From: Streptomyces caniscabiei
GTDB lineage: Bacteria; Actinomycetota; Actinomycetes; Streptomycetales; Streptomycetaceae
DNA: 64,000 nt
Assembly: GCF_014930365.1 (NCBI RefSeq)
Contig: NZ_JABXWI010000003.1
Coordinates: 62,001-126,000 of the forward strand
Reading direction: 5' to 3'
Shown here: positions 8,130 through 17,345 of the stretch, in pieces
Layout: every line of letters starts with the position of its first letter
Numbering within the stretch: the stretch's first letter is position 1
Position numbers and translations under genes: made by a program
Notes under the pieces: generated by a model
Told to the model about the DNA's origin: nothing
What the model saw: the letters and a program-made list of their open reading frames with translations, nothing else
Database searches by the model: none

Positions 8130-9902
8130 ATGGGCACGCGGGGCGGCACCACACGCAGAGGGTTCCTGGGTACGGCGACGGCTGCCGGCGGCGCCGTCGC
8201 GCTGGGCACCGCCGGGCGGGCCACCGCCGACGACGGCGCCGCCGCGCGCACCGTGGCCGTCCTCGGCGGCGGCGTCGCCGGGCTCACGGCGGCACACGAA
8301 CTCGCCGAGCGCGGCTTCCGGGTGACGGTGTACGAACGCAAGGCGCTCGGCGGCAAGGCCCGCAGCATGGACGTACCGGGCAGCGCCACCGGCGGGCGTG
8401 CCCCGTTGCCCGGGGAACACGGCTTCCGCTTCATCCCGGGGATCTATCACAACCTGCCCGACACCATGCGCCGCATCCCCTTCCCGGGCAACGCCCATGG
8501 CGTGCACGACAACCTCGTGGCCCCCAAGGAGATGCTGTTCGCCCGGTCCGGCGGCCGGGAGGACATCAGGATCCCCCTGCCCTGGCCGGACAGCGGCCCC
8601 GCCGAACTCACCCCCGACGAGATCCGCCGCGCCGTCACCGCGGTGCTGGACACCGCCTTCAACCTCCCGCTCCACGAGGCCCTCTACTTCGCCGACCGCT
8701 TCCTGGTCTTCCTCACCAGCTGCGACGAGCGGCGCGACGAGACCTGGGAACGGACGCCGTGGTGGGAGTTCGTGCGGGCCGGGCGGATGTCGTTCGACTA
8801 CCAGCGGATCCTCGCCGTCGGCATCACCCGCAACATCGTGGCCACCAAGGCGGAGGAGGCCAGCACCCGTACGGTCGCCACCCTGCTGGAGGCCTTCGCC
8901 TTCAACCTGCTGGGGCGGGGCGCGGACGGCCCGCTGGACCGGATCCTGAACGCGCCCACGAACGAGGCCTGGATCGACCCGTGGGTGACCCATCTGCGGT
9001 CGCTGGGCGTCGAGTTCAGGATCGGCTGGACCGTACGGGACCTGACGCTCGCGGGGGGCCGGATCGGCGGGGCCGTCGTGGAGGACCCGGGCGGCGCCCG
9101 GCGGACCGTCACCGCCGACCACTACATCTCGGCCATGCCGGTCGAGCACGCCCGGCGCACCTGGAACGCCGCCGTGCGCGCCGCCGATCCCCAACTGGCC
9201 GCGTGCGACCGGCTGGAGACCGACTGGATGACCGGCATCCAGTTCTATCTGACCGAACGCACACCGATCCTGCACGGCCATCTCGACCTCATCGACTCCC
9301 CCTGGTCGCTGACCGCGATCGCGCAGGCCCAGCACTGGCCGGGCCACGACTTCCCCGCCGACTTCGGCGACGGCACGGTCGCGGACTGCCTCTCCGTGGA
9401 CGTCTCCGAGTGGGACCGCCCGGGCATCCTGTACGGGAAGACCGCCAAGCAGTGCACCCGCGCGGAGGTCGCCCGCGAGGTGTGGGCGCAGCTGAAGGCG
9501 GCGCTCAACGACAGCGGCCGTACGGTCCTGAAGGACTCCGTGCTGCACTCCTGGTTCCTCGACCCGGCGGTGGACGGCCTCGGCACCCCGAACCCGGTCA
9601 ACGACGAGCAGTTGCTGATCCATCCGACGGGCACCTTCCACCACCGTCCCCGCTCGGCCACCCGGATCCCCAACCTCTTCCTGTCGGGCGACTACGTGGC
9701 CGTGCCCATCGACCTGGCGACCATGGAGGGCGCCAACACCTCGGCCCGGCAGGCCGTCAACGCGCTGCTCGACCGGATCGGTTCGTCCGCCGAACGGTGC
9801 GCCGTCACCCCGCTGTACCGGGCGCCCGAGTTCGAGGCGCTCAAGCGCCACGACCGCACCCGGTACCTCCTGCGGCTGCCGAACCTGTTCGACCTGGGCT
9901 GA
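8130..9902 (+). CDS. Tat-exported FAD-dependent amine-oxidase/desaturase-type oxidoreductase
   Basis: A 590-aa flavoprotein. Residues 1-35 form a twin-arginine signal (T-T-R-R-G-F-L-G-T), so it should be exported folded. The dinucleotide-binding fold follows with A-V-L-G-G-G-V-A-G-L-T-A-A-H-E-L and the acidic E at the strand-2 end. The C-terminal FAD motif is L-F-L-S-G-D-Y-V...T-M-E-G-A-N-T-S-A. The overall layout matches phytoene-desaturase, hydroxysqualene-dehydroxylase and amine-oxidase relatives. No carotenoid or squalene genes are nearby, so the substrate is unknown. AAGGGG at 8118-8123 selects the ATG at 8130; a much longer upstream open frame is only GC-driven. Confidence 0.85.
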   Translation: MGTRGGTTRRGFLGTATAAGGAVALGTAGRATADDGAAARTVAVLGGGVAGLTAAHELAERGFRVTVYERKALGGKARSMDVPGSATGGRAPLPGEHGFRFIPGIYHNLPDTMRRIPFPGNAHGVHDNLVAPKEMLFARSGGREDIRIPLPWPDSGPAELTPDEIRRAVTAVLDTAFNLPLHEALYFADRFLVFLTSCDERRDETWERTPWWEFVRAGRMSFDYQRILAVGITRNIVATKAEEASTRTVATLLEAFAFNLLGRGADGPLDRILNAPTNEAWIDPWVTHLRSLGVEFRIGWTVRDLTLAGGRIGGAVVEDPGGARRTVTADHYISAMPVEHARRTWNAAVRAADPQLAACDRLETDWMTGIQFYLTERTPILHGHLDLIDSPWSLTAIAQAQHWPGHDFPADFGDGTVADCLSVDVSEWDRPGILYGKTAKQCTRAEVAREVWAQLKAALNDSGRTVLKDSVLHSWFLDPAVDGLGTPNPVNDEQLLIHPTGTFHHRPRSATRIPNLFLSGDYVAVPIDLATMEGANTSARQAVNALLDRIGSSAERCAVTPLYRAPEFEALKRHDRTRYLLRLPNLFDLG

Positions 9903-9994
9903 CAGCGCCGTCCGGCGTAAGAAGCGACACTTCACCGTCCGCGCCGGGGTCCCGCCGTTCACGTGCCACGCTTGCCGGGACGGAAGGACGGTCT

Positions 9995-11746
9995 GTGACA
10001 ACCGAGCGCAAGAGCCGAGGGCTCCTCTCCAGGGTGCGGGCGGTTCCCGGGGTCCGTGCGGTGTCGTCCTACCGGCGCGAGTGGCTGGTCAAGGACCTGG
10101 TCGCGGGGGTGGTCCTGACCACGCTGCTGGTGCCGCAGGGCATGGCGTACGCCGAGCTGGCGGGCCTGCCGCCCATCACCGGTCTCTACACGACGGTGCT
10201 CTGCCTGCTCGGGTACGCGGTGTGCGGACCGTCCCGGATCCTGGTGCTGGGCCCGGACTCCTCGCTCGGGCCGATGATCGCGGCCACCGTGCTGCCGCTG
10301 GTGGCGGCGGACGGGGACCCCGACCGGGCCGTCGCGCTGGCGTCGATGCTCGCGCTCATGGTGGCGGGCATCATGCTGCTGGCGTCGGTGGCGAAGCTCG
10401 GCTTCATCGCCGACCTGATCTCGAAACCGACGATGATCGGCTACATGAACGGCCTGGCGCTGACCATCCTGATCGGTCAGCTGCCCAAGCTGCTCGGCTT
10501 CAAGGTCGAGGCGGACGATCTGATCGGCGAGTGCGTCGGCTTCGTCCGGGAACTCGCCGACGGGGCGGCGGTGCCGGCGGCCGCCGCGGTCGGTGCCGGC
10601 GGGATCGTGGTGATCCTGGTCCTGCAGCGCTTCCTGCCGAAGGTCCCCGCGGTGCTCGTGATGGTGGTCCTGGCGATCGCCGCCGCCACGGCCTTCGACC
10701 TCGGCGCGCACGGCGTCAGCCTGGTCGGCGAACTGCCCGAGGGTTTCCCGCCGTTCACGGTCCCCGACATCCGGCTCTCCGACCTCGCCCCGCTGTTCGG
10801 CGGGGCGCTGGGCATCGCCCTGGTGTCCCTGGCCGACACGATCTCCAACGCGTCGGCCTTCGCGGCCCGTACGGGGCAGGAGGTCCGCGGCAACCAGGAG
10901 ATGACCGGGGTCGGGGTGGCGAACCTGGCCGCCGGTCTCTTCCAGGGCTTCCCGGTCAGCACGAGCGGGTCCCGGACGGCCGTGGCGGAACGCGCGGGGG
11001 CGCGGAGCCAGCTCACCGGCGTCGTCGGAGCGGCCCTGATCGTCCTCATGCTGGTGCTGGTTCCGGGGCTGTTCCGTGATCTGCCCCAGCCGGCCCTGGC
11101 CGCCGTGGTCATCACCGCGTCGCTCTCCCTGGCCGACGTCCCGGGGGCGGTACGGCTGTGGCGGCAGCGGCGGGCGGAGTTCCTGCTCTGCCTCGCGGCC
11201 TTCCTGGGTGTGGCCCTGCTCGGCGTACTGCCCGGGATCGCCGTCGCCGTGGCGCTGTCCGTCCTCAATGTCTTCCGGCGCGCGTGGTGGCCGTACAACA
11301 CCGTGCTGGGGCGGGTGCGGGACCTGGAGGGCTACCACGACATCCGCTCCTACCCGCAGGCCCGGCAGCTGCCGGGCCTGGTGATCTACCGGTTCGACGC
11401 CCCGCTCTTCTTCGCCAACGCCAAGGCCTTCCGCGACGAGGTCAGGCGCCTGGCCTCGGCCGAGCCGCGGCCGAGCTGGATCGTGATCGCGGCGGAGCCC
11501 ATGACCGACGTCGACACCACCGCCGCCGACGTGCTGGAGGAACTGGACGAGGACCTCAACGCCCGTCACGTGCACCTCGTGTTCGCCGAACTCAAGGACC
11601 CCGTACGCCGGAAGATCGAACGCTACGGCCTCACCCGCACCATCGATCCCCACCACTTCTTCCCCACACTGGAGTCCGCCGTCGCCGCGTACCGTCTGCG
11701 CGCCGCAGCGGATCGGGACCCGCTACCGAGCGAGGAGGAGGGATGA
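9995..11746 (+). CDS. SulP family anion transporter with STAS domain
   Basis: A 583-aa membrane transporter of the SLC26/SulP family: a polytopic transport domain (residues about 25-420) with the family start D-L-V-A-G-V-V-L-T-T-L-L-V-P-Q-G-M-A-Y-A and G-L-Y-T, then a cytosolic STAS domain (about 445-560). Members carry sulfate, bicarbonate or dicarboxylates; no carbonic anhydrase domain is fused. GGAAGGA at 9982-9988 supports the GTG at 9995. It follows the flavoprotein gene by 92 nt on the same strand. Confidence 0.93.
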   Translation: MTTERKSRGLLSRVRAVPGVRAVSSYRREWLVKDLVAGVVLTTLLVPQGMAYAELAGLPPITGLYTTVLCLLGYAVCGPSRILVLGPDSSLGPMIAATVLPLVAADGDPDRAVALASMLALMVAGIMLLASVAKLGFIADLISKPTMIGYMNGLALTILIGQLPKLLGFKVEADDLIGECVGFVRELADGAAVPAAAAVGAGGIVVILVLQRFLPKVPAVLVMVVLAIAAATAFDLGAHGVSLVGELPEGFPPFTVPDIRLSDLAPLFGGALGIALVSLADTISNASAFAARTGQEVRGNQEMTGVGVANLAAGLFQGFPVSTSGSRTAVAERAGARSQLTGVVGAALIVLMLVLVPGLFRDLPQPALAAVVITASLSLADVPGAVRLWRQRRAEFLLCLAAFLGVALLGVLPGIAVAVALSVLNVFRRAWWPYNTVLGRVRDLEGYHDIRSYPQARQLPGLVIYRFDAPLFFANAKAFRDEVRRLASAEPRPSWIVIAAEPMTDVDTTAADVLEELDEDLNARHVHLVFAELKDPVRRKIERYGLTRTIDPHHFFPTLESAVAAYRLRAAADRDPLPSEEEG

Positions 11747-11863
11747 GGCCCGGCGCGGCCCCGTACGCTGTCCGCCGAAACGCCCAGGGGGCGGGTGAGC
11801 CGCCCATGTCCCCGGGGCCGTCTCTTCCCGTCCTCTCCTCGACACCCCGAAGGCGGTACTGCC

Positions 11864-12649
11864 GTGAAGGTGCACCACCTCAACTGCGGGACGATGCTCC
11901 CGCTCACCGGCGCGCTGGTCTGCCATGTCCTGCTCGTCGAGGCGCCCGGCGGGCTGGTGCTGGTGGACTCCGGGTTCGGGCTGCGCGACATCGCCGAGCC
12001 GGGACGCCGGCTGGGCTCCTCCCGGCACCTGGTCCGGCCCGTGCTCCGGGCCGAGGAGACGGCCGCGCGTCAGGTCGAGGCCCTGGGGTTCCGGCGGGAC
12101 GACGTACGGCACATCGTCGTCACCCACTTCGACTTCGACCACATCGGCGGCCTGGCCGACTTCCCCGACGCCCAGGTCCACACGACGGCCGCCGAGGCCC
12201 TGGGCGCCGTCGTCTCCCCGTCCCGGCGGGAACGGTCCCGGTACCGCTCCGCGCAGTGGGACCACGGGCCGAAGCTCGTCGAGCACACCCCGGACGGCGA
12301 GGCCTGGCGCGGATTCGCCGCCGCCAAGGAACTCGACGCCGTCGCCCCGGGGATCGTCCTGGTCTCCCTGCCGGGGCACACCCGCGGCCACGCCTGCGTC
12401 GCGGTCGACACCGGAAACGGCTGGATCCTGCACGCCGGCGACGCCTTCTACCACCGCGGCACGCTCGACGGGCGCTCCCCCGCCCCCCGGGCCCTGCGTG
12501 CCGTGGAGAACCTGCTGGCGCACGACCTGAAGCAGGTGCGCGCCAACCACGTCCGCCTCGCCGCACTGCACCGCCGGGCCGAGGCCGATCTGACCGTCGT
12601 CAACGCGCACGACCCCGTGCTGCTGGAGCGGATGCGGACCGCGCCGTAG
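11864..12649 (+). CDS. MBL-fold metallo-hydrolase (AHL-lactonase-like)
   Basis: A 261-aa metallo-beta-lactamase-fold enzyme. H88-F-D90-F-D92-H93 is the two-metal H-x-D-x-D-H motif. Further metal ligands are H-T-R-G-H near residue 168 and D-A near 190. The general layout, with a long loop [12 protein letters not shown] between the first strands and the metal motif, resembles N-acyl-homoserine lactonase relatives. Lactonase activity cannot be claimed from this alone. I start at GTG 11864, which gives the natural family N-terminus (K-V-H-H-L-N-C-G). It may be co-transcribed with the SulP gene (117 nt gap). Confidence 0.85.
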   Translation: MKVHHLNCGTMLPLTGALVCHVLLVEAPGGLVLVDSGFGLRDIAEPGRRLGSSRHLVRPVLRAEETAARQVEALGFRRDDVRHIVVTHFDFDHIGGLADFPDAQVHTTAAEALGAVVSPSRRERSRYRSAQWDHGPKLVEHTPDGEAWRGFAAAKELDAVAPGIVLVSLPGHTRGHACVAVDTGNGWILHAGDAFYHRGTLDGRSPAPRALRAVENLLAHDLKQVRANHVRLAALHRRAEADLTVVNAHDPVLLERMRTAP

Positions 12650-12704
12650 CCACGGCACCGCACCGCACCGGCCGCCCCGGAGTCGACCGCCGAGAGGGCG
12701 GGCG

Positions 12705-13400
12705 TCAGATCCAGCCGTCGAGCGACTTCATGAAGCCGTCGAAGTCGTCCCGGTGGATGGTGTGGCCGGCTCCGGGGACGGAACGGACCGTGAAGCCGCC
12801 GGCCCTGAGCCGGTCGGTGTCCTCGGGGCCGACCAGGGAGCTGGGGTCGGCGAGTTGGACGAGGGAGGGGACGACGGGGTGGCCGGGGACGAACCCGGTG
12901 AGCGGGCGGCCGCCGAGGAAGTGGGCGGAGCCGGCGTCCCAGGCGGCCAGGGTGGCCATCTCGATGTCGATGTCCTCGGGGTCCCAGCGGGGGTTGAGCG
13001 CGGCCGTCCGGGAGCGGGTGGCGCGTTTGAAGGCGGCGAACACCTCGGGGCCGACGTGCCGCTCGGGGTCGGCGGACGACCAGGCCGGGTCCGCGTAGAC
13101 CGCACGCCGGGGCCGCAGCCGCTCGACGGCGAGGGAGAGGGCGAGCCCGCCCAGGGAGTGCCCGAGTGCCAGGTCGGCCTGCCGGGGCAGGGTGTCGACG
13201 AGGTCGTCCGCGAAGAGCTGCGGGCTGTACGCGCCGCGCGGTGAGAGCCCGTGGCCGCGCAGGTCCACGGCGATCACCCGGTAGCCGCGGTCCGCGAGCG
13301 CCGGGCCGACCCGGCGCCAGGTGCGGGAGTCGGACATGATGCCGTGGACGAGCAGGGCGGTCCGGTCACCGGCGCCCCACTCACGGGTGTGCAGCAGCAC
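12705..13400 (-). CDS. Alpha/beta hydrolase
   Basis: A 231-aa alpha/beta-fold hydrolase. The oxyanion region is H19-G20, the nucleophile elbow is G-H-S82-L-G-G, and the likely catalytic His is His213 in G-A-G-H-T-I-H. No signal peptide. The GTG at 13398-13400 is preceded by GAAGGG. The substrate is unknown; an esterase or dienelactone-hydrolase-like activity is possible. It is convergent with the MBL gene and 96 nt downstream of the esterase gene at 14435. Confidence 0.87.
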   Translation of the reverse strand: MLLHTREWGAGDRTALLVHGIMSDSRTWRRVGPALADRGYRVIAVDLRGHGLSPRGAYSPQLFADDLVDTLPRQADLALGHSLGGLALSLAVERLRPRRAVYADPAWSSADPERHVGPEVFAAFKRATRSRTAALNPRWDPEDIDIEMATLAAWDAGSAHFLGGRPLTGFVPGHPVVPSLVQLADPSSLVGPEDTDRLRAGGFTVRSVPGAGHTIHRDDFDGFMKSLDGWI

Positions 13401-13496
13401 GTGGTGCCCTTCGTCGGGTCGGCGTCGGTCAGGCCGCGGCCGGTGTATCCGGTCGCAGCCCGGGTGAGCAGTGTCCCGCCGACGGGGCGCGCGCCG

Positions 13497-14435
13497 TCAA
13501 GCCGCGTCGGGGACGGTGGCGTCGAGGGCGGTGCGCAGGGTCGTGGCCATCAGGTCGATCGCCTCCTTGCCTGCCTCCACCGGGCCGGTGTGGGTGAAGT
13601 AGTGGTCGACGCCCTCGAAGACGCGGTGGGTGACCGGGACCCCGGCCTTCGCCAGGGCCTTGGCGTAGGCGTCGCCCTCGTCGCGCAGTCGGTCGTTCTC
13701 GGCGGTGATGACCAGGGCGGGCGCCAGGCCGGAGAGGTCGTCGACGAGGCCGGGGGAGGCCAAGGGGTCGGCGAGGTCGGCCGGATTCGGGACGTAGGCG
13801 GCGGTGAAGATGCGCATGAGCCCCGGGCTGAGAAGCGGCTTGGCGATGCGGGACCGCTTGGTGGCCGGGTCGGCGACCTGGTCGAGCAGCGCGGAGTCGA
13901 TGATCTGCAGACGCGGGGTGACGGTGCCCCGGTCGCGGGCCGTCTGGCAGACCACGGCGGTCAGGTTGGCGCCCGCGCTGTGGCCGCCGACGGCGAGCCG
14001 TGAGCCGTCCCAGCCGTGGGCCTCGCCGTTCCGCGCGACCCACTCGACGACGTCGTAGGCCTGGGTGACGGCGGTGGGGAAGACGTGCTGCGGGGCGACG
14101 GAGTAGTCGACGTTGACGACGACGCAGCCGGCGGTGGCGGCGATGTAGCGGCAGATGTGGTCGTCCTGCTCGGGGCGGGCCACGATGAAGCCGCCGCCGT
14201 GGAAGTTGACGTAGACGGGAGCGGGGGTGGGGGTGGCGGTCGGCGGGCGGTAGACGGTGCAGTCGACCGGGCCGGCCCCGGTCTCCACCCGAAGGGTTTC
14301 CGTCCGTTTCGGCACGTCGGTGAAGCGCAGGTCCTGGTGGACGCGGGTCATGACGCCGCTGAGCAGCAGCTGGACCCCTCTGGCCTGGATTCTGGCACCG
14401 AACGACATGATCGCACCCACCCATCGCTCCAACAT
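13497..14435 (-). CDS. HSL-family (type IV) esterase/lipase
   Basis: A 312-aa alpha/beta hydrolase fold-3 enzyme. H79-G-G-G-F is the HSL oxyanion motif and G-H-S153-A-G-A-N the nucleophile elbow, with a C-terminal D-H-Y-F region supplying the His. Two starts are possible: ATG 14435 (M-L-E-R-W) and ATG 14408 (M-S-F-G). I use the first because it lies just past the promoter-proximal palindrome at 14442-14456, but neither has a strong ribosome binding site. The palindrome suggests control by a repressor that is not encoded next door. Confidence 0.87.
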   Translation of the reverse strand: MLERWVGAIMSFGARIQARGVQLLLSGVMTRVHQDLRFTDVPKRTETLRVETGAGPVDCTVYRPPTATPTPAPVYVNFHGGGFIVARPEQDDHICRYIAATAGCVVVNVDYSVAPQHVFPTAVTQAYDVVEWVARNGEAHGWDGSRLAVGGHSAGANLTAVVCQTARDRGTVTPRLQIIDSALLDQVADPATKRSRIAKPLLSPGLMRIFTAAYVPNPADLADPLASPGLVDDLSGLAPALVITAENDRLRDEGDAYAKALAKAGVPVTHRVFEGVDHYFTHTGPVEAGKEAIDLMATTLRTALDATVPDAA

Positions 14436-14441
14436 TGAATT

Positions 14442-14456
14442 AACAGGATTCCTGTT
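14442..14456. promoter_or_regulatory. Perfect 15-bp palindrome upstream of the esterase gene
   Basis: AACAGGA-T-TCCTGTT is a perfect 7-1-7 inverted repeat lying 7-21 nt upstream of the esterase ATG. It is AT-richer than its surroundings and has the size of a TetR or MarR operator. No regulator gene is adjacent. Confidence 0.6.
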
Positions 14457-14553
14457 GGTGGGATGATGGACGCTGATCCGGTTTTCCGCAATGGTGAGCA
14501 CGCCACCGGCGCGGGAACGGTGGCGTGCGGGGGGGGCGTCAGGGGCGCCGGGG

Positions 14554-15366
14554 TCAGCTCTCGGCGGCGGCGAGGAGGACGAAGTCCGCGCCCGACGGGT
14601 CGAGGCAGACGGCCAGCCGGCCGACGTCCGGCATGTCCACGGGGCCCATCTGCACACTGCCGCCGTTCCCGGTGACCGCCGCGACAGCCGTGTCGCAGTC
14701 GGCGACGGCGAAGACGGGATGCCAGTACGGCCGTCCGCCGGTCAGGGTGAGGTCCTCCGCGCGGAGCTGCATCAGGCCGCCCTGCATGCGCTCCTCGGGG
14801 AGCCCGGCGGGCGTGATGAGGGTGTACACGCCCCCGTCGCCCTGCATCGGCATGTCGCCGAACTGCCAGCCGAGGACGCCGCCGTAGAACTCCTTGGCGG
14901 CGGAGGCGTCGGTCGTGTACAGCTCGGTCCAGGACAGCGAGCCCGGCTCGTCCGCGAGTTCGAATCCCGCGTTCGTGCCCGGCTGCCAGACGGCGAACTG
15001 ACCGCCGAGCGGGTCGCTGTACTGGGCCATCCGCCCCCAGTCACCGAGGTCCCGCGACGGCACCCGCACGGTGCCGCCGGCGCCCTCCACGGCCCGCGTC
15101 GTGGCGTCCGCGTCGGTGACGGTGTAGTAGAGCATCCAGGCCGACCGCGCGCCCTCCTCGGTGAGCTCGCCGAGCCCGCCGACGACCTTGCCGTCCTTGC
15201 GGAAGACTCCGCCCGAGCCCTCCGTCCCCTCCCCCTCTCCCCCGCCGCCCATGGGCTCGTACTCCCAGCCCAGCACCGCCCGGTAGAAGGCCGCCGCGGC
15301 CGGGAGGTCGCGGACGCCGAGGTCCAGCCAGCAGGGGGAGCCGGGCTTCAGGTCAGTGGTGATCAC
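14554..15366 (-). CDS. Two-domain VOC (glyoxalase-fold) protein
   Basis: A 270-aa protein with two vicinal-oxygen-chelate repeats (about residues 10-125 and 140-262), each starting with a W-x-D/E-L strand and an A-A-A/K-F/E-F-Y helix. It resembles the two-domain CFP-30B/Rv0577-like proteins of actinomycetes, proposed to act in methylglyoxal or hydroxylated-compound handling. AAGGGG ahead of GTG 15366 fixes the start. It is 73 nt downstream of the SDR gene on the same strand, and the two may be co-transcribed. Confidence 0.87.
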   Translation of the reverse strand: MITTDLKPGSPCWLDLGVRDLPAAAAFYRAVLGWEYEPMGGGGEGEGTEGSGGVFRKDGKVVGGLGELTEEGARSAWMLYYTVTDADATTRAVEGAGGTVRVPSRDLGDWGRMAQYSDPLGGQFAVWQPGTNAGFELADEPGSLSWTELYTTDASAAKEFYGGVLGWQFGDMPMQGDGGVYTLITPAGLPEERMQGGLMQLRAEDLTLTGGRPYWHPVFAVADCDTAVAAVTGNGGSVQMGPVDMPDVGRLAVCLDPSGADFVLLAAAES

Positions 15367-15439
15367 AGGATTCCCCTTCACGTTCTCGGTGCCTGTGCCT
15401 TCAGCCTGACACCGGCCGCGGACGCCCGCGCGCCGACCG

Positions 15440-16105
15440 TCAGGCGTCCAGGTCGTCGGCGAAGTGCCGGAAGCCGTGGCGGTCGCGGTGGATGCCCCAC
15501 AGGGTGTCGGCGAGGACGGCCGGGTCCTTGCGGGGGTGCCCGGGGACGATCGCGCCGGGCACCACCAGCTGCGCGACATGGACGCCCTCGGCCGCGAGGG
15601 TGTCGTGCAGCAGGTGGCCGTACGCGCTCTCCGCCGCGAACGCCACGGACGTCCCGGCCCGGTCGGGGTGCGGGACCACGGCCGTACCGCCGTTGACGAG
15701 CAGGATCGTGCCGCGGCCGAGGGCGCGCATCCCGGGCAGCACCTGGCGCACGGCGGCGACCGCGCCGTAGACGGAGAACTCGATCGGGCCGACCAGGTCG
15801 GCGGGGCTCGTCTCCAGCACCGGCAGCATGAAGTCCGGATGCGGCAGGGGGCTGTACTGGAGGACCTCGATCGGGCCGAGCGCCGTGCGCGCCGCGTCGA
15901 GCGCGGCGGTCAGGGCCTCGGGGTCGCGTACGTCGGCGGTGAACCCCCGCGCGGTGACGCCCTGGTCGGCGAGGTCGGCGGCGAGCGCCCTCGTGCGCTC
16001 CGGGTCGCGGGCGACGAGCGCCACGGCGAACCCCTCACGGCCGAAGCGACGGGCGACGGCCGCGCCGAGACCCGGCCCGGCTCCGATGACGGCGATGGTG
16101 GTCAT
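15440..16105 (-). CDS. Atypical short-chain dehydrogenase/reductase
   Basis: A 221-aa Rossmann protein. The cofactor motif is G-A-G-P-G-L-G near residues 8-14 and V-A-R-D follows strand 2, favouring NADP(H). The usual active-site Y-x-x-x-K is broken: Tyr162 is followed by G-H-L-L, so the Lys is absent, and no Ser sits in the usual place. It may therefore be a cofactor-binding rather than a classical catalytic SDR. GGAGG precedes the ATG. It is divergent from the PaaX-type regulator at 16224. Confidence 0.83.
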   Translation of the reverse strand: MTTIAVIGAGPGLGAAVARRFGREGFAVALVARDPERTRALAADLADQGVTARGFTADVRDPEALTAALDAARTALGPIEVLQYSPLPHPDFMLPVLETSPADLVGPIEFSVYGAVAAVRQVLPGMRALGRGTILLVNGGTAVVPHPDRAGTSVAFAAESAYGHLLHDTLAAEGVHVAQLVVPGAIVPGHPRKDPAVLADTLWGIHRDRHGFRHFADDLDA

Positions 16106-16223
16106 GGCTCGTGTGCCTCCTGACGGACGTGCTCGACGGTCCCCACTGTCCCGGAGCCGTCACGATCGCGCGCCGCCAGGGGTGCGGGAATCACGCGGAG
16201 CGGGCGGCCGTACGCTTTCCCCC

Positions 16224-17129
16224 GTGGAGGACTACGACATCCTGGACACCCCGGACAGAGACACCCCGGACAGAGACACCCGGGACGACGACATCTCGGA
16301 CGGCCCGCAGTCGCGTCCGCAGTCGCTCATGCTCGCCTTCTTCGGCAACCACGTGCTGGAGGAGGACGACGGTGACCTGTGCGTGTACTCGGGCAGCATC
16401 ATCGACGTGCTCGGCCGGGTCGGCGTCGGTGAACAGGCCGTACGCTCCACCCTGACCCGCATGGTCAACCGCGGTCTGCTGCGGCGCCGCCGGGAGGGCC
16501 GCAGGATGTACTTCGGCCTCACCCCGCAGGCGACCCGCGTCCTCATGGACGGCCGCACCCGCGTCTGGCGGCAGGGCGCGGTCAACGACGACTGGGACGG
16601 CACCTGGACCCTCCTCGGCTTCTCCCTCCCCGAGGCGTGGAAACGCCGGCGCCACGACCTGCGTTCACGGCTGACCTGGTCCGGGTTCGGCGCCCTCTAC
16701 AGCGGGCTCTGGGTCGCGCCCGGGAACGTCGACATCGCCGCGGCCGTCGCCGACCTCGGGCTCACCGACCACGTCAAGATCTTCCACGCCCGGGCGAACG
16801 AGGCCACCGACGTCGAGCTGATGATCCGCGACACCTGGGACCTGGAGAGCATCGCCGCCCGCTACGTCGCCTTCGACAAACGCTGGACGGCCCTCCTGGG
16901 CTCGGGCGCCGACCCGGTCGACGATCCGATCGGCACGCGGCTGCGGCTGGTCAGCGACTGGCTGTGGACCATCCGCACCGACCCCCGGCTCCCCGCCCGC
17001 CACCTTCCCTCCGAATGGCCCGCCCGCCCGGCCGAGGAGACCTTCCGCCGTCTCGCCGAACTGACCGCGTCCCCGGCCCGGCACGCGGCCCACGCCTTGC
17101 TCGACACGGTGCCGGCCCGCCGGGCCTGA
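16224..17129 (+). CDS. PaaX-family transcriptional regulator
   Basis: A 301-aa GntR-like winged-helix repressor of the PaaX group: DNA-binding part at about residues 30-110 (R-S-T-L-T-R-M-V-N-R-G-L-L-R-R-R-R-E-G-R-R), then the PaaX central and C-terminal domains (W-x-L-L-G-F-S-L-P-E and the G-A-L-Y-S-G-L-W-V strand). PaaX represses phenylacetate catabolism and is relieved by phenylacetyl-CoA. No paa genes lie here, so the divergent SDR is the likely target. The start appears leaderless: TACGCT at 16211-16216 is followed by 7 nt and then GTG 16224, without a ribosome binding site. The N-terminus carries two exact copies of a 15-bp unit (16245-16274, D-T-P-D-R). Confidence 0.85.
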   Translation: MEDYDILDTPDRDTPDRDTRDDDISDGPQSRPQSLMLAFFGNHVLEEDDGDLCVYSGSIIDVLGRVGVGEQAVRSTLTRMVNRGLLRRRREGRRMYFGLTPQATRVLMDGRTRVWRQGAVNDDWDGTWTLLGFSLPEAWKRRRHDLRSRLTWSGFGALYSGLWVAPGNVDIAAAVADLGLTDHVKIFHARANEATDVELMIRDTWDLESIAARYVAFDKRWTALLGSGADPVDDPIGTRLRLVSDWLWTIRTDPRLPARHLPSEWPARPAEETFRRLAELTASPARHAAHALLDTVPARRA

Positions 17130-17140
17130 CCGAGGTGGGT

Positions 17141-17345
17141 GGGGGCCGCCGGGTGCGTTGTCGGGTGCGGGTGGGTGGGGGTTGCTCGCCCAGTTCCCCG
17201 CGCCCCTGAAAGGCCGCAGGCCCTGGCGGGCCCTTGGCCTTTCGGGCCGAGAAGCACGGGGCGCAACCCCTGCTTTTCAGGGGCGCGGGGAACTGCGCGA
17301 GAAGCCCCACCGGGCCCGCACCCGACAACGCACCCGGCGGCCCCC
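17141..17345. repeat. 205-bp nested inverted-repeat element, copy 1
   Basis: The outer arms at 17141-17171 and 17315-17345 are perfect 31-nt inverted repeats. The inner arms at 17191-17211 and 17275-17295 are perfect 21-nt inverted repeats (core CAGTTCCCCGCGCCCCTG). The segments between outer and inner arms are imperfectly complementary. It begins 11 nt after the stop of the PaaX gene, so it can act as a strong intrinsic terminator. The core sequence is one I recall as dispersed between genes in many Streptomyces genomes. A second copy is at 42037-42227. Apart from this element and a tiny leader ORF, 17130-17492 contains no gene. Confidence 0.85.

Noticed and set aside
17141..17345. Protein-coding gene across the palindrome (frames containing A-Q-F-P-A-P-L-K)
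   Set aside because: The same peptide-like string appears in both element copies and on both strands because of the inverted repeat; it is a by-product of the repeat.
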